This document shows, in pieces, positions 8,164 to 16,690 of a stretch of DNA of 64,000 nucleotides. This DNA comes from Aestuariibacter sp. GTDB taxonomy: Bacteria > Pseudomonadota > Gammaproteobacteria > Enterobacterales > Alteromonadaceae. The DNA lies in contig CP051238.1 in NCBI GenBank assembly GCA_017794925.1, positions 2,041,138-2,105,137 of the forward strand, given 5' to 3'. The position numbers were made by a program, and so were the translations under genes. Position 1 is the stretch's first letter. Each line of letters begins with the position of its first letter. The notes beneath the pieces were generated by a model, which was not told the DNA's origin, did no database searches, and saw only the letters and a list, made by a program, of their open reading frames with translations.

Positions 8164-8964
8164 ATGCGTTCTGTTCTCAAAGTCTACTTTTATTTGTTAA
8201 GCCGTATTTGGCCAACTATGGCGGCCAAACACGCGGGGAAATTGCTGTTTACACCCCGGTTACCCATTCGCCAGGTTGTGATACCTGAACCGGATGAAGT
8301 GTTACATGTTGGCGAGGGGACCCGCGTTAACGTGTGGAGAGGGCAGGGGCCAACGATTATGCTATTGCATGGCTGGTCTGGGGCAGTATCACAATTTTCA
8401 GACCTGCTTATTCGTTTGCTCCAGCTTGGCTACCGGGTTATTGCCCCCGTACCAAAGGGGCATCATTGTCAGGGAGGAGGCTTGTCACATCCGGGCGAGT
8501 TTATCCGGTCGGTAGACGCTGTCATAACTGGCCAGGCTGTCGAAGTACATGCCGCAATTGGCCATTCTTTGGGGGGCGCTGCACTCGCGCTACACAATAT
8601 AAGTACTACCCGTTTCTCAAAAGCTGTACTGATAGGTGCCCCGGCAAATTTGACGGGGGTACTCCATCGTTTTGCCACAATGCTGAGCTTAAATCACCGT
8701 GGTCTTAACGCATTGTATAAAGTAGCAGATAGCCGGGTTGGCACACCGCATCGTACCCTGGATGCAGCAGGCAATTTGTACAGAACCGCAAAGCAGGTAT
8801 TGGTGATCCATGATACTCAGGATAAGGAAGTGCCGTTTAGTGAGGCCGAACAATTTGTGAAAACGTACCCTTTTGCACGCCTCTATAAAACAGCAGGGTT
8901 GGGGCACCGTCGTATTCTGAATAGCCCTGAGGTGATTAACGAAATTATTGATTTTATTCAGTAA
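8164..8964 (+). CDS. Alpha/beta hydrolase
   Basis: An alpha/beta-hydrolase-fold protein of about 266 residues. The oxyanion region is LLHGWSG, the nucleophile elbow GHSLGG carries the Ser, the acid is probably D in HDTQDKEVP, and the His is in GLGHRRIL near the C-terminus. The substrate is unknown and could be an ester or lipid. The start is uncertain. ATG 8164 gives the N-terminus usual for this group (MRSVLKVYFYLLSR), while ATG 8122 and TTG 8098 are in frame upstream and none has a good ribosome binding site. The N-terminal helix is hydrophobic and may associate with the membrane. It stands alone between the LysR gene and a serine hydrolase. Confidence 0.8.
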   Translation: MRSVLKVYFYLLSRIWPTMAAKHAGKLLFTPRLPIRQVVIPEPDEVLHVGEGTRVNVWRGQGPTIMLLHGWSGAVSQFSDLLIRLLQLGYRVIAPVPKGHHCQGGGLSHPGEFIRSVDAVITGQAVEVHAAIGHSLGGAALALHNISTTRFSKAVLIGAPANLTGVLHRFATMLSLNHRGLNALYKVADSRVGTPHRTLDAAGNLYRTAKQVLVIHDTQDKEVPFSEAEQFVKTYPFARLYKTAGLGHRRILNSPEVINEIIDFIQ

Positions 8965-9136
8965 TTCTTACTGCCAGTCAGACGCCTTTTTCACATTTTG
9001 TTACCAGTAAAAACTGGACTAACAGTATGGTTTTTCGGTATTTCTGTACAGCAATTTTGGATAGTCAGAATAAGATTACGCCGTAAATGGGCAGAGGCTC
9101 TCTGTGCGGAATACATCAACAAGGACAGAAATAAGC

Positions 9137-10420
9137 ATGAAGCGTTTTATAGTTTGGACTCTGGGCACACTGGTGTTATTGGTGACCTGGGCTGCGGTTA
9201 ATTTTGTGGCTACCACCGAAGGATGGGGGCTGACACCGCTGGCAGAGCGCGGCGACACAATAGCTTTTGCTAAAGCAGTCAGTACGGAAGCTCGCAATGA
9301 AGCCAAAGGTAATCTGGTATTAGCGATGCTGGAAAAAGGTAAAATCGTGCATACAGAGACTATGTCTGTAGGCAAAACGGTAACAGAAGAATCGGTTTTT
9401 GGTGTTGCATCATTAAGCAAATGGGTAACGGCAGTAGGGGTAATGCGGCTTGTCGAGCAGGGTAAGCTGGATTTGGATACCCCTGTTACTGAGTACCTGA
9501 CTCGTTGGCAACTGCCGGCCAGTGATTTTGATAACAACAAAGTTACGTTACGCCGATTACTCAGTCATACCGCAGGGATCACCGATGGGCTGGGGCACAG
9601 TGGATTTGCTCCCGGCGAGCCGGTACAGCCACTAGAATCTCATCTTACTCAGGCTCTTGATGCAGATCCGGGCAAAAGCGGTAAAGTGCTGGTGGGGATT
9701 GAGCCTGGCACCAAGTGGATGTATTCCGGCGGTAGCTACAATCTGACTCAGCTCATTGTTGAAGAAGTGACGGGGGAGTCGTTCGCTGATTTTATGCAGC
9801 GCGCCGTGTTCACACCGTTAAAGATGTCGCATTCGAGTTTTGCATTAGATCGCACAAACCCGGCATTAGCACAGTACTTTGGTGAGAATGGCGACGAGCA
9901 GATCTACCCCAATTACACCTCTCTGGCTGCAACCGGGCTTTACACGACGCTTAACGATTTAGTGCGATTTGCCAATGCTCAATTGCCATCGGACGTTGCG
10001 GATCCATCCATGCCTCGATTGCTGAATGACGAGAGCCTGTTGGAAATGCGTCAGCCTGAGGCGAACGTTGACGGTCTGGATATCTGGGGCACGGGCATCA
10101 TGTTGTTCGCTCCGAATGGCGCAGGTGATAATATTGTTGGACACGGTGGTCAGTCTCCTTATTTAAATAGCACCGTCCGTATCGATCCTGTAACAGGCGA
10201 TGGCTTTATTGCGATTCAATCGGGCAATAAAGAGGCGTTGGCGTCAAACCTGGCAACGCAGTGGACGACCTGGAGAACAGGTAAACCGGATATTTATGTG
10301 TTAGGCAATACTTTCCCAGCCATGATCATGCGGGTGTTGATTGGCGCGGTGGTTATTCTTATTGCTGCAATTGTCCTTGGCGTCGTGACGGGTTTGCGCC
10401 GCAAGCGAGCCAACCGCTAA
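9137..10420 (+). CDS. Membrane-anchored serine hydrolase, class C beta-lactamase fold
   Basis: A 427-residue protein of the beta-lactamase/penicillin-binding-protein-like serine hydrolase family. The SxxK motif is SLSK (about residue 93), the Tyr motif is YSGG (about 195) and the KTG-equivalent is GHGG (about 335). It has an N-terminal transmembrane segment (residues 3-24) and a C-terminal one (about 395-418), placing the catalytic domain in the periplasm with both ends anchored. Such proteins may act as esterases or D-aminopeptidases; this is not a typical resistance enzyme. ATG 9137 is chosen because AAGGACAG lies 8 nt upstream. Monocistronic, converging on the SUMF1 gene. Confidence 0.85.
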   Translation: MKRFIVWTLGTLVLLVTWAAVNFVATTEGWGLTPLAERGDTIAFAKAVSTEARNEAKGNLVLAMLEKGKIVHTETMSVGKTVTEESVFGVASLSKWVTAVGVMRLVEQGKLDLDTPVTEYLTRWQLPASDFDNNKVTLRRLLSHTAGITDGLGHSGFAPGEPVQPLESHLTQALDADPGKSGKVLVGIEPGTKWMYSGGSYNLTQLIVEEVTGESFADFMQRAVFTPLKMSHSSFALDRTNPALAQYFGENGDEQIYPNYTSLAATGLYTTLNDLVRFANAQLPSDVADPSMPRLLNDESLLEMRQPEANVDGLDIWGTGIMLFAPNGAGDNIVGHGGQSPYLNSTVRIDPVTGDGFIAIQSGNKEALASNLATQWTTWRTGKPDIYVLGNTFPAMIMRVLIGAVVILIAAIVLGVVTGLRRKRANR

Positions 10421-10429
10421 CGCTGTATG

Positions 10430-10456
10430 CGGCCCGTTGAATACGGGCCGTTATTG
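10430..10456. terminator. Hairpin between convergent genes
   Basis: CGGCCCGT (10430-10437) pairs with ACGGGCCG (10443-10450), with a 5-nt loop and TTATT after it. It lies between the convergent serine hydrolase and SUMF1 genes. The T-run is imperfect. Confidence 0.65.
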
Positions 10457-10467
10457 GGTCATCTGAG

Positions 10468-11811
10468 TTAAAGTTCGTAAACTACCCGAAAGCCGACGTC
10501 ATTACCGACGCCATCCGGGCCTCCGCGGGTTTCTTTTCTTGGGTCGAGCTTGTAATAAGCTGACCCTCCGGCAATGTGAACGCTAGGACACACCCACAGA
10601 TTTTTTATACTGTCGTCCCGACAGGACATCGTCCATTCCCTGACGTTGCCATACAGGTTGTAAAGCCCCAGGCTGTTGGGCAACTTCAACTTAACCGGCT
10701 CCGCATTCACGGAACTGTCGTTGCAAATTTCAGATGAATCATCGCCAAATCGTCCAGCAAAGGCGTGGTCGCGAATATTCGCGTGCAGGCAATTCCGTGC
10801 CATGCCGTTCTCCTTTTCTAACGCCGCCATTTCGTGAGGCGTCGAAAAGGTAAACCATTCGCTCCGGGTAGGTAATCGCACGGTGCGATTCAGTTTTTTA
10901 GACAGCCACTTGGTGTACTTAATGGCGTCGAACATGGAAATACATACGATAGGGTGAGAGTCACTTTGTCGGTAGCCCGGTGAGTCCGAGTTTGCCGTTC
11001 GGTCGTTTTTAGTTTCATAGTCAAAAATGTTGCAGCCACCCGAACGTTGCGATTCTGTGCGATAACGGGCTTCTTTTTGGAACAGCTTAAATTGCTCCAC
11101 CGTGATTTCAGTTTCGCTGACACCGAGGTTAAATTGATTGTCGGCTGAAGTTATTTCTATGAAGGTAGGGAAAAGCTCACCAAATTCATATTTTGTGGTT
11201 GAAAAGCGTCCACGTGTGGGTGCGTTAACCACTTTGGGTTCATCGGGAACAATTGGTTCAGTGTAAATGGGCTTTTGTTGCCTTTCTTGCTTCTCTGGCT
11301 TAGTTGGGGGCGATGTTCGCTTATTATTCGCCGTTTCCGAAGGTGAAGGCGCAGGGCTTGGTGTAGGCGTAGGCTTGGGCACTGCATTAATATCGATACC
11401 GTAGCGAACGGCAAACACTTCCAGCTGCTTTTCGTTTTGCTCTATTTGGGCTGAAATCTCATTCAGTTCGGTTTCCCTTTGTGACAGCAATCTGCTTTTT
11501 AGTGAGAGCAGTGTGTCCAGCTTTTCTTTTTGGCTCTGTAAATTATTGACGATGTCGATGTAATCACTATCGACATCGGCTAATTCTTTAGCCAGATCGT
11601 ATTCACTGGTCAGATTCTTTAATTCTATCCGCGTTTTTACAACCTCTGTCTGCACTGACAGTAGATCATTGCGAGTTTTAAATAATTGTTCACTAAGCTG
11701 ATTGTTTTCAGCTTTTAGGGCGGCAATCTGCTGTTCAGGTGACTGGGCGAAGGTGGGTAGGCCTACAAAAGCCAGGGCGAAAAGAACCGAAACAAAATGA
11801 ATTCGCGACAT
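10468..11811 (-). CDS. Exported coiled-coil protein with formylglycine-generating-enzyme-like (SUMF1) domain
   Basis: A 447-residue protein with four parts: a signal peptide (1-22, ending TFAQ), a long coiled coil (about 25-145, heptad-rich with Leu, Glu, Lys and Gln), a Pro/Thr/Ser-rich linker (about 150-205, TPTPSPAPSPS), and a C-terminal SUMF1/FGE-sulfatase domain. That domain shows ETEITVEQF, SHPIVCISMFDAIKYTKWLS, VRLPTRSEW, NLYGNVREW and RGGPDGVGNDVGFRV. True formylglycine-generating enzymes oxidise a sulfatase Cys using paired cysteines or copper. Most exported bacterial relatives are binding or structural modules, and no sulfatase is nearby. It may sit in the periplasm with the coiled coil as an oligomerisation stalk. 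It lies downstream of hutG in the same direction but 141 bp away. Confidence 0.85.
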   Translation of the reverse strand: MSRIHFVSVLFALAFVGLPTFAQSPEQQIAALKAENNQLSEQLFKTRNDLLSVQTEVVKTRIELKNLTSEYDLAKELADVDSDYIDIVNNLQSQKEKLDTLLSLKSRLLSQRETELNEISAQIEQNEKQLEVFAVRYGIDINAVPKPTPTPSPAPSPSETANNKRTSPPTKPEKQERQQKPIYTEPIVPDEPKVVNAPTRGRFSTTKYEFGELFPTFIEITSADNQFNLGVSETEITVEQFKLFQKEARYRTESQRSGGCNIFDYETKNDRTANSDSPGYRQSDSHPIVCISMFDAIKYTKWLSKKLNRTVRLPTRSEWFTFSTPHEMAALEKENGMARNCLHANIRDHAFAGRFGDDSSEICNDSSVNAEPVKLKLPNSLGLYNLYGNVREWTMSCRDDSIKNLWVCPSVHIAGGSAYYKLDPRKETRGGPDGVGNDVGFRVVYEL

Positions 11812-11952
11812 GTTGTTAATCCTTTAAACATGTTTGAAAAAGGGGAATTGGATGACGATTTCATTTTCAAGATATAAGGATAATCGCAACTGTGCAATAA
11901 ATGAACGCAGTTGCGCGGCAAATTTATACCAAAGTGGCAGTGTGTACCGAAT

Positions 11953-12900
11953 TTATTGGCAACTAAATACGGCGTCGGCGACTTCAAAACCCAGTCGGGC
12001 AGCTAATTTAGCGGTGCGTTTGTCTATATCAAATACCGGGTTCATTTCTGCAATATCACAAAGGGCCCAGCGGTATTGTAATGACGATTGTTGTTCTGCC
12101 AAAAAATGCAGCAACTTGATGGCAAACAGAACATCAATACCCAGTGCACTGGGCGCGCTTACGCCGGGCGCTGCTGATGCCGGAAACGCATCCAGGCAAA
12201 TAGTCACATAGAGCTGATCGACGTTTTGCAACATGGGCGTAAGCAACGATTTCGCGGCGTCAAGGGTACACTGGGTATCCAGTAAGTAGCGGGTGCCAGT
12301 TGTGTTTGCAAAATCAAAAAGCGCCTGCGTATTGGCGGCCCGTGATACGCCTATACAGGCATACTGAAAAGCGTGACTGTGCTGTTCGCAGTGATCGTGA
12401 ATTTGTCTAAATGGCGTGCCTGAGCTGGTGTGAGGTGCGGGGCGGCGCAAGTCAAAATGTGCATCAAAATTAATGATGCCGATACGATGAGGGGCTGTGG
12501 CATCTGCTTGTAACGCGTTGTACAGCCCCTGATAACTCCCCCACGCAATTTCGTGGCCGCCGCCTAAACCCAACACAAACTGCGACTGCAACAGTGCTTG
12601 GCTAACGGCGTTTGCATACCGGGACTGGGCATCGCACAAATCTGAGACGGCCAGGGTATCACCACTGTCAATTAGCCGGGCATCCCAGTGCCAGGGTAAA
12701 TTTGCCAGCGCTTCACGTATGCTAACCGGGCCTTCATTTGCGCCGGGCCGGCCTTTGTTTGCCCGCACACCCAAATCACTGGCTAACCCAACCAGATTGA
12801 TTGCCGGCAGATCTGAATGCCCGCTCTGGTTGACGACCTGGTGCCAACGCAAGCCCTTATTTCCATCTTCCGTATCAGTGCGGCCCTGCCAGTTAAACAT
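11953..12900 (-). CDS. hutG: Formimidoylglutamase
   Basis: A 315-residue arginase-fold manganese hydrolase that splits N-formimidoyl-L-glutamate into glutamate and formamide, the last step of the short histidine degradation route. Visible metal motifs are GGGHEIAWG, FDAHFDLR and CLDAFPASAAPGVSAP. In the last one the first Asp of the usual DxD pair appears to be Cys (I-C-L-D). This occurs in some homologues as far as I recall and needs an alignment. ATG 12900 overlaps the hutI stop by 8 bp, indicating translational coupling. Upstream in-frame codons lie within hutI. It is expected to be repressed by HutC through the shared operator at 14151. Confidence 0.95.
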   Translation of the reverse strand: MFNWQGRTDTEDGNKGLRWHQVVNQSGHSDLPAINLVGLASDLGVRANKGRPGANEGPVSIREALANLPWHWDARLIDSGDTLAVSDLCDAQSRYANAVSQALLQSQFVLGLGGGHEIAWGSYQGLYNALQADATAPHRIGIINFDAHFDLRRPAPHTSSGTPFRQIHDHCEQHSHAFQYACIGVSRAANTQALFDFANTTGTRYLLDTQCTLDAAKSLLTPMLQNVDQLYVTICLDAFPASAAPGVSAPSALGIDVLFAIKLLHFLAEQQSSLQYRWALCDIAEMNPVFDIDKRTAKLAARLGFEVADAVFSCQ

Positions 12901-14113
12901 GCTGGCCTCCCAAAAAGACCTGAGTAGGACGATGACCATTCAGGGTATAGACCAACTCTGCCGGTGATTCGATATCCCATAGGGTTAAATCAGCGAGTTT
13001 ACCGGGTTTGATTTCCCCTCTGTCACTGAGCCCCAGTGCTTTTGCGGCATACAGTGTACCGCCGCGTAAAGCTTCTTCAGGTGTCAGCGCAAACAATACA
13101 CAGGCCATATTCATGGCGGTGAGCAGTGAGGCTACCGGCGAACTGCCCGGATTCAAATCCGTTGCAACAGCCATAGGAACATTGTGTTGGCGCAAAGTGT
13201 TGACCGGAGGTTTTTGTGTTTCATGCAGGTAGTAAAAAGCGCCGGGTAACAATACGGCCACGCTGCCGCTTGCAGCCAGATGCGGGATATCGCTTTCGGC
13301 CAGATATTCGATGTGATCTACAGAGAGCGCACCGTATTTGGCCGCCAGCACCGCACCTTTGCTGTCGGTGAGTTGTTCAACGTGGGCTTTAACCGGTAAG
13401 CCATATTGCTGAGCTGCTTTGAACACTTTTTCGGTTTGCGCGTTGGTAAATCCAATGGATTCACAAAACACATCGACCGCATCGGCAAGGTTGTTTCGGG
13501 CAACGTTCGGTAATACGGTGTCGCAAACAAAATCAATGTAGGCGTCGGCGTTATCGGCAAATTCCGCAGGCAGGGCATGGGCACCCAGGAAAGTAGTGGA
13601 GATCCTGACCGGCAGCTCACTCTCCAGTGATTTGGCAACGCGCAACATACGCAGCTCCGTGTCGTTATCCAGACCGTATCCAGATTTTACCTCGATGGTG
13701 GTGACACCTTCTTCGGCCAGCCTGTTGGCGCGTTTCACTGCGCTTTTGAATAGTGCTTCTTCACAGGCTGCGCGTGTTTTGGCAACGGTGCTCTTGATGC
13801 CGCCGCCCTGTAAAGCTATGTCTTTATAGGTCAAACCCTGTAAACGCATTTCAAATTCGTTGGCGCGGTCGCCACCATAAACCAGATGGGTATGGCAATC
13901 GATAAAGCCTGGAAGTAACCACTGTTGTTGCGCGTCAGTCACCGTTTCGGCTGTAACTGCATCGAGTGAGTCTGAGTCTAAAATGTCGGCAATCACACCA
14001 TTGTGTATGGCTACCGCTGAGCCAGTCAAAGCGCCATAGGGCTTGCCATTGGCTTGCATAGAGGCAATGCGCACATTGTAAATAAGGGTGTCGTAATGCA
14101 CAGGCTGAATCAT
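12893..14113 (-). CDS. hutI: Imidazolonepropionase
   Basis: A 406-residue amidohydrolase that opens 4-imidazolone-5-propionate to N-formimidoyl-glutamate. The metal-binding HxH is in GFIDCHTHLVYGG (about residue 70). KAHVEQL and VDHIEYL supply later His ligands, and ATDLNPGSSP the conserved Asp. The start is taken as ATG 14113. Longer frames to 14152 would run into the palindromic operator and add an unusual N-terminus. It is the first gene of the leftward hutI-hutG unit, divergent from hutC-hutU-hutH with 90 bp between starts. Confidence 0.95.
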   Translation of the reverse strand: MIQPVHYDTLIYNVRIASMQANGKPYGALTGSAVAIHNGVIADILDSDSLDAVTAETVTDAQQQWLLPGFIDCHTHLVYGGDRANEFEMRLQGLTYKDIALQGGGIKSTVAKTRAACEEALFKSAVKRANRLAEEGVTTIEVKSGYGLDNDTELRMLRVAKSLESELPVRISTTFLGAHALPAEFADNADAYIDFVCDTVLPNVARNNLADAVDVFCESIGFTNAQTEKVFKAAQQYGLPVKAHVEQLTDSKGAVLAAKYGALSVDHIEYLAESDIPHLAASGSVAVLLPGAFYYLHETQKPPVNTLRQHNVPMAVATDLNPGSSPVASLLTAMNMACVLFALTPEEALRGGTLYAAKALGLSDRGEIKPGKLADLTLWDIESPAELVYTLNGHRPTQVFLGGQHV

Positions 14114-14140
14114 TCCGGCTGAATAAACGATGTGATAAGC

Positions 14141-14170
14141 ATACTTGTACATACTTGTATATACAAGTAT
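14141..14170. promoter_or_regulatory. Hut operator: 20-bp palindrome plus an adjacent half-site
   Basis: ATACTTGTAT (14151-14160) is followed by its exact inverse ATACAAGTAT (14161-14170). Immediately to the left ATACTTGTAC (14141-14150) repeats the half-site. The CTTGTATATACAAG core fits the HutC operators known from other gammaproteobacteria. It lies between the divergent hutI and hutC starts, so HutC bound here should repress both arms until urocanate releases it. Confidence 0.85.
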
Positions 14171-14203
14171 GCTTGGTTGAAATAGTTAGCGTGTTAAAGA
14201 GCC

Positions 14204-14977
14204 ATGCAGCCACGATACATTGCCATTAAATCACTTATTCTCGATGCCATTGAGGCCGGGCACATGAAGCCGGGCGATCAGGTGCCGTCTGAAAATCAGC
14301 TTGCCCAGCAACACAGTGTGAGCCGCATGACCGCCAGACGGGCGTTGAGTGAAATGGTGGACGAAGGGATTTTAATGCGCAGTCAGGGGCTCGGAACCTT
14401 TGTGTCTGATCATCGCCCCATGAGCTCGATGCTGGAAATCAAAAGTATCCGCGATGAGATTGAACAGCGCGGACATCGTTATTCAAATCAGATCGTCATG
14501 CTGGAGACCCGGGAGGCCGATCACAATATTGCCGCGCATCTGTCGGTAAGTGAGGGCGATGAGGTGTTTCACAGTGTGATTGTGCATTGTGAGAATAATT
14601 TGCCTGTGCAGTATGAAGACCGCTGGGTTAATCCGCAGTGGGCCCCGGATTATCTGCAGAGTGATTTTCATGCGCAAACGGCTAACTACTATCTTAATTT
14701 AGTGGCACCGCTTACTCAGGCAGACCACAGCGTTGAAGCTGTGATTGCTGCCGGGGACATTGCCCAGGCGCTACAAATTCATACAACAGAGCCTTGCCTA
14801 AAGGTGACCCGCCGTACCTATTCTTCCATACATTCTCCTTCGTCAGCCACGGTGTCAGGACACACACAAGGCAACGCGCAGGGGAAGATACGGAAGCAGG
14901 GCGTGGTAAGCCATGCGGTGCTCTATCATCCAGGCAGTCGCTATCGTTTAGGCGGCCACCTGGACTTTCAAAAATAA
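14204..14977 (+). CDS. hutC: Histidine utilisation repressor HutC (GntR family), with C-terminal insertion
   Basis: A 257-residue GntR/HutC-type regulator. The winged helix-turn-helix is at about residues 1-70 (VPSENQLAQQHSVSRMTARRALSEMVDEGIL, GLGTFV) and the UTRA effector domain at about 90-257 binds urocanate in known HutC proteins. Between VTRRTYS and GVVSHAVLYHPGSRYRL there are about 23 residues (rich in Ser, Gly, Gln, Thr; near residues 208-230) where HutC relatives normally have only two or three. The frame stays open through it, so it is an in-frame insertion in a surface loop rather than a break. ATG 14204 is preceded by AAAGAG. It is first in the hutC-hutU-hutH unit. Confidence 0.93.
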   Translation: MQPRYIAIKSLILDAIEAGHMKPGDQVPSENQLAQQHSVSRMTARRALSEMVDEGILMRSQGLGTFVSDHRPMSSMLEIKSIRDEIEQRGHRYSNQIVMLETREADHNIAAHLSVSEGDEVFHSVIVHCENNLPVQYEDRWVNPQWAPDYLQSDFHAQTANYYLNLVAPLTQADHSVEAVIAAGDIAQALQIHTTEPCLKVTRRTYSSIHSPSSATVSGHTQGNAQGKIRKQGVVSHAVLYHPGSRYRLGGHLDFQK

Positions 14978-15001
14978 AACAATGATTGCCTTGGAGAAAT
15001 G

Positions 15002-16690
15002 ATGACACGTTTCGACCCTACCCGTGAGATCCGCGCGCCGCGCGGGACGACGTTAAATGCCAAAAGCTGGCAAACCGAAGCGCCATTGCGCATGCTAATG
15101 AATAACCTGGACCCGGACGTAGCAGAACACCCGCAAAGTCTGGTGGTATACGGCGGTATCGGCCGGGCTGCGCGCGACTGGGCGTCGTTCGACAAGATTG
15201 TTGAGGTGCTTAAACGGCTAAATAACGATGAAACCTTATTGGTACAGTCGGGTAAACCCGTAGGCGTATTTCCTACCCACGAAAATGCGCCTCGTGTATT
15301 GATTGCAAACTCAAACCTGGTGCCACACTGGGCAAACTGGGAGCACTTTAACGCGCTGGATAAAGAAGGCCTGATGATGTACGGCCAGATGACAGCCGGT
15401 TCGTGGATTTACATCGGCTCACAGGGCATTGTACAGGGCACCTACGAAACCTTTGTGAGCGTGGCGAAAACGCACTTTAATGGCGACAGTAAAGGCCGCT
15501 GGATCCTAACTGGTGGTCTTGGTGGCATGGGCGGCGCACAGCCTCTGGCGGCAACCATGGCCGGATTTTCCATGTTAGCGGTTGAAGTCGATGAAAGCCG
15601 TATCGATTTCCGATTGAAGACCGGATACGTCGATAAAAAAGCGACTACGCTGGATGAAGCGCTGAGTATGTTGGATGAGGCGAAGCAAGCCGGAAAAGCC
15701 ATTTCGGTAGGCCTGTTGGGCAACGCCGCTGAGATATTTCCTGACATGCTGGCGCGCAGTATTATTCCCGACGTAGTGACCGACCAAACCAGCGCGCACG
15801 ATCCGTTAAACGGTTATCTGCCCGTTGGCTGGACCATGGAGCAAGCCAAAGCTCAGCGTGAACAGGACGAGGCCGGCGTGGTGAAAGCCGCCAAGCAGTC
15901 GATGGCAAAACAGGTTCAGGCCATGCTGGGTTTCCAGACCGCAGGCGCGGCAACACTGGACTACGGAAACAATATTCGCCAGATGGCATTAGAAGAAGGG
16001 GTGGCGAATGCGTTCGACTTCCCGGGTTTTGTGCCCGCGTACATTCGTCCGTTGTTCTGTCAGGGGATTGGCCCGTTCCGTTGGGCGGCGTTATCAGGTG
16101 ACCCGGAAGATATTTATAAAACTGACGCCAAAGTTAAAGAACTTATTCCGGATAACCCGCATTTACACAACTGGCTGGACATGGCACGTGAGCGAATTCA
16201 ATTCCAGGGCCTGCCGGCACGCATCTGTTGGGTAGGTCTGGGCGAGCGTCAAAAGTTAGGGCTGGCCTTTAATGAAATGGTCAGAAACGGCGAGCTGAGC
16301 GCGCCAGTAGTGATTGGCCGCGATCATTTGGATTCAGGCTCAGTAGCATCTCCAAACCGTGAAACCGAGTCCATGATGGATGGCTCTGATGCTGTATCTG
16401 ACTGGCCATTATTGAATGCTCTGCTTAATACTGCAGGCGGTGCAACCTGGGTGAGCTTGCACCATGGTGGTGGTGTTGGCATGGGCTTTAGCCAGCATTC
16501 AGGTGTAGTAATAGTGTGTGACGGCAGCGCAGAAGCCGATGCGCGTATTGCGCGGGTACTGCACAACGATCCGGCTACCGGCGTAATGCGCCATGCGGAC
16601 GCGGGCTACGATATCGCTAAAGACTGTGCGCGCAAGCACAACCTGGATTTACCCATGCTGGATGTTGCAGCTAACGAGGGAGATAAGTAA
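15002..16690 (+). CDS. hutU: Urocanate hydratase (urocanase)
   Basis: A 562-residue NAD-dependent urocanase that converts urocanate to 4-imidazolone-5-propionate, the second step of histidine breakdown. Characteristic blocks include [12 protein letters not shown] near the N-terminus, [15 protein letters not shown] (about residue 176), [12 protein letters not shown] (about 260), [14 protein letters not shown] (about 405) and the C-terminal [13 protein letters not shown]. The length agrees with the family at about 560. Start ATG 15002 is preferred over ATG 14999 because GGAG at 14993-14996 is then 5 nt away. It begins 24 nt after hutC ends and its stop overlaps the hutH start by one base. Confidence 0.97.
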   Translation: MTRFDPTREIRAPRGTTLNAKSWQTEAPLRMLMNNLDPDVAEHPQSLVVYGGIGRAARDWASFDKIVEVLKRLNNDETLLVQSGKPVGVFPTHENAPRVLIANSNLVPHWANWEHFNALDKEGLMMYGQMTAGSWIYIGSQGIVQGTYETFVSVAKTHFNGDSKGRWILTGGLGGMGGAQPLAATMAGFSMLAVEVDESRIDFRLKTGYVDKKATTLDEALSMLDEAKQAGKAISVGLLGNAAEIFPDMLARSIIPDVVTDQTSAHDPLNGYLPVGWTMEQAKAQREQDEAGVVKAAKQSMAKQVQAMLGFQTAGAATLDYGNNIRQMALEEGVANAFDFPGFVPAYIRPLFCQGIGPFRWAALSGDPEDIYKTDAKVKELIPDNPHLHNWLDMARERIQFQGLPARICWVGLGERQKLGLAFNEMVRNGELSAPVVIGRDHLDSGSVASPNRETESMMDGSDAVSDWPLLNALLNTAGGATWVSLHHGGGVGMGFSQHSGVVIVCDGSAEADARIARVLHNDPATGVMRHADAGYDIAKDCARKHNLDLPMLDVAANEGDK

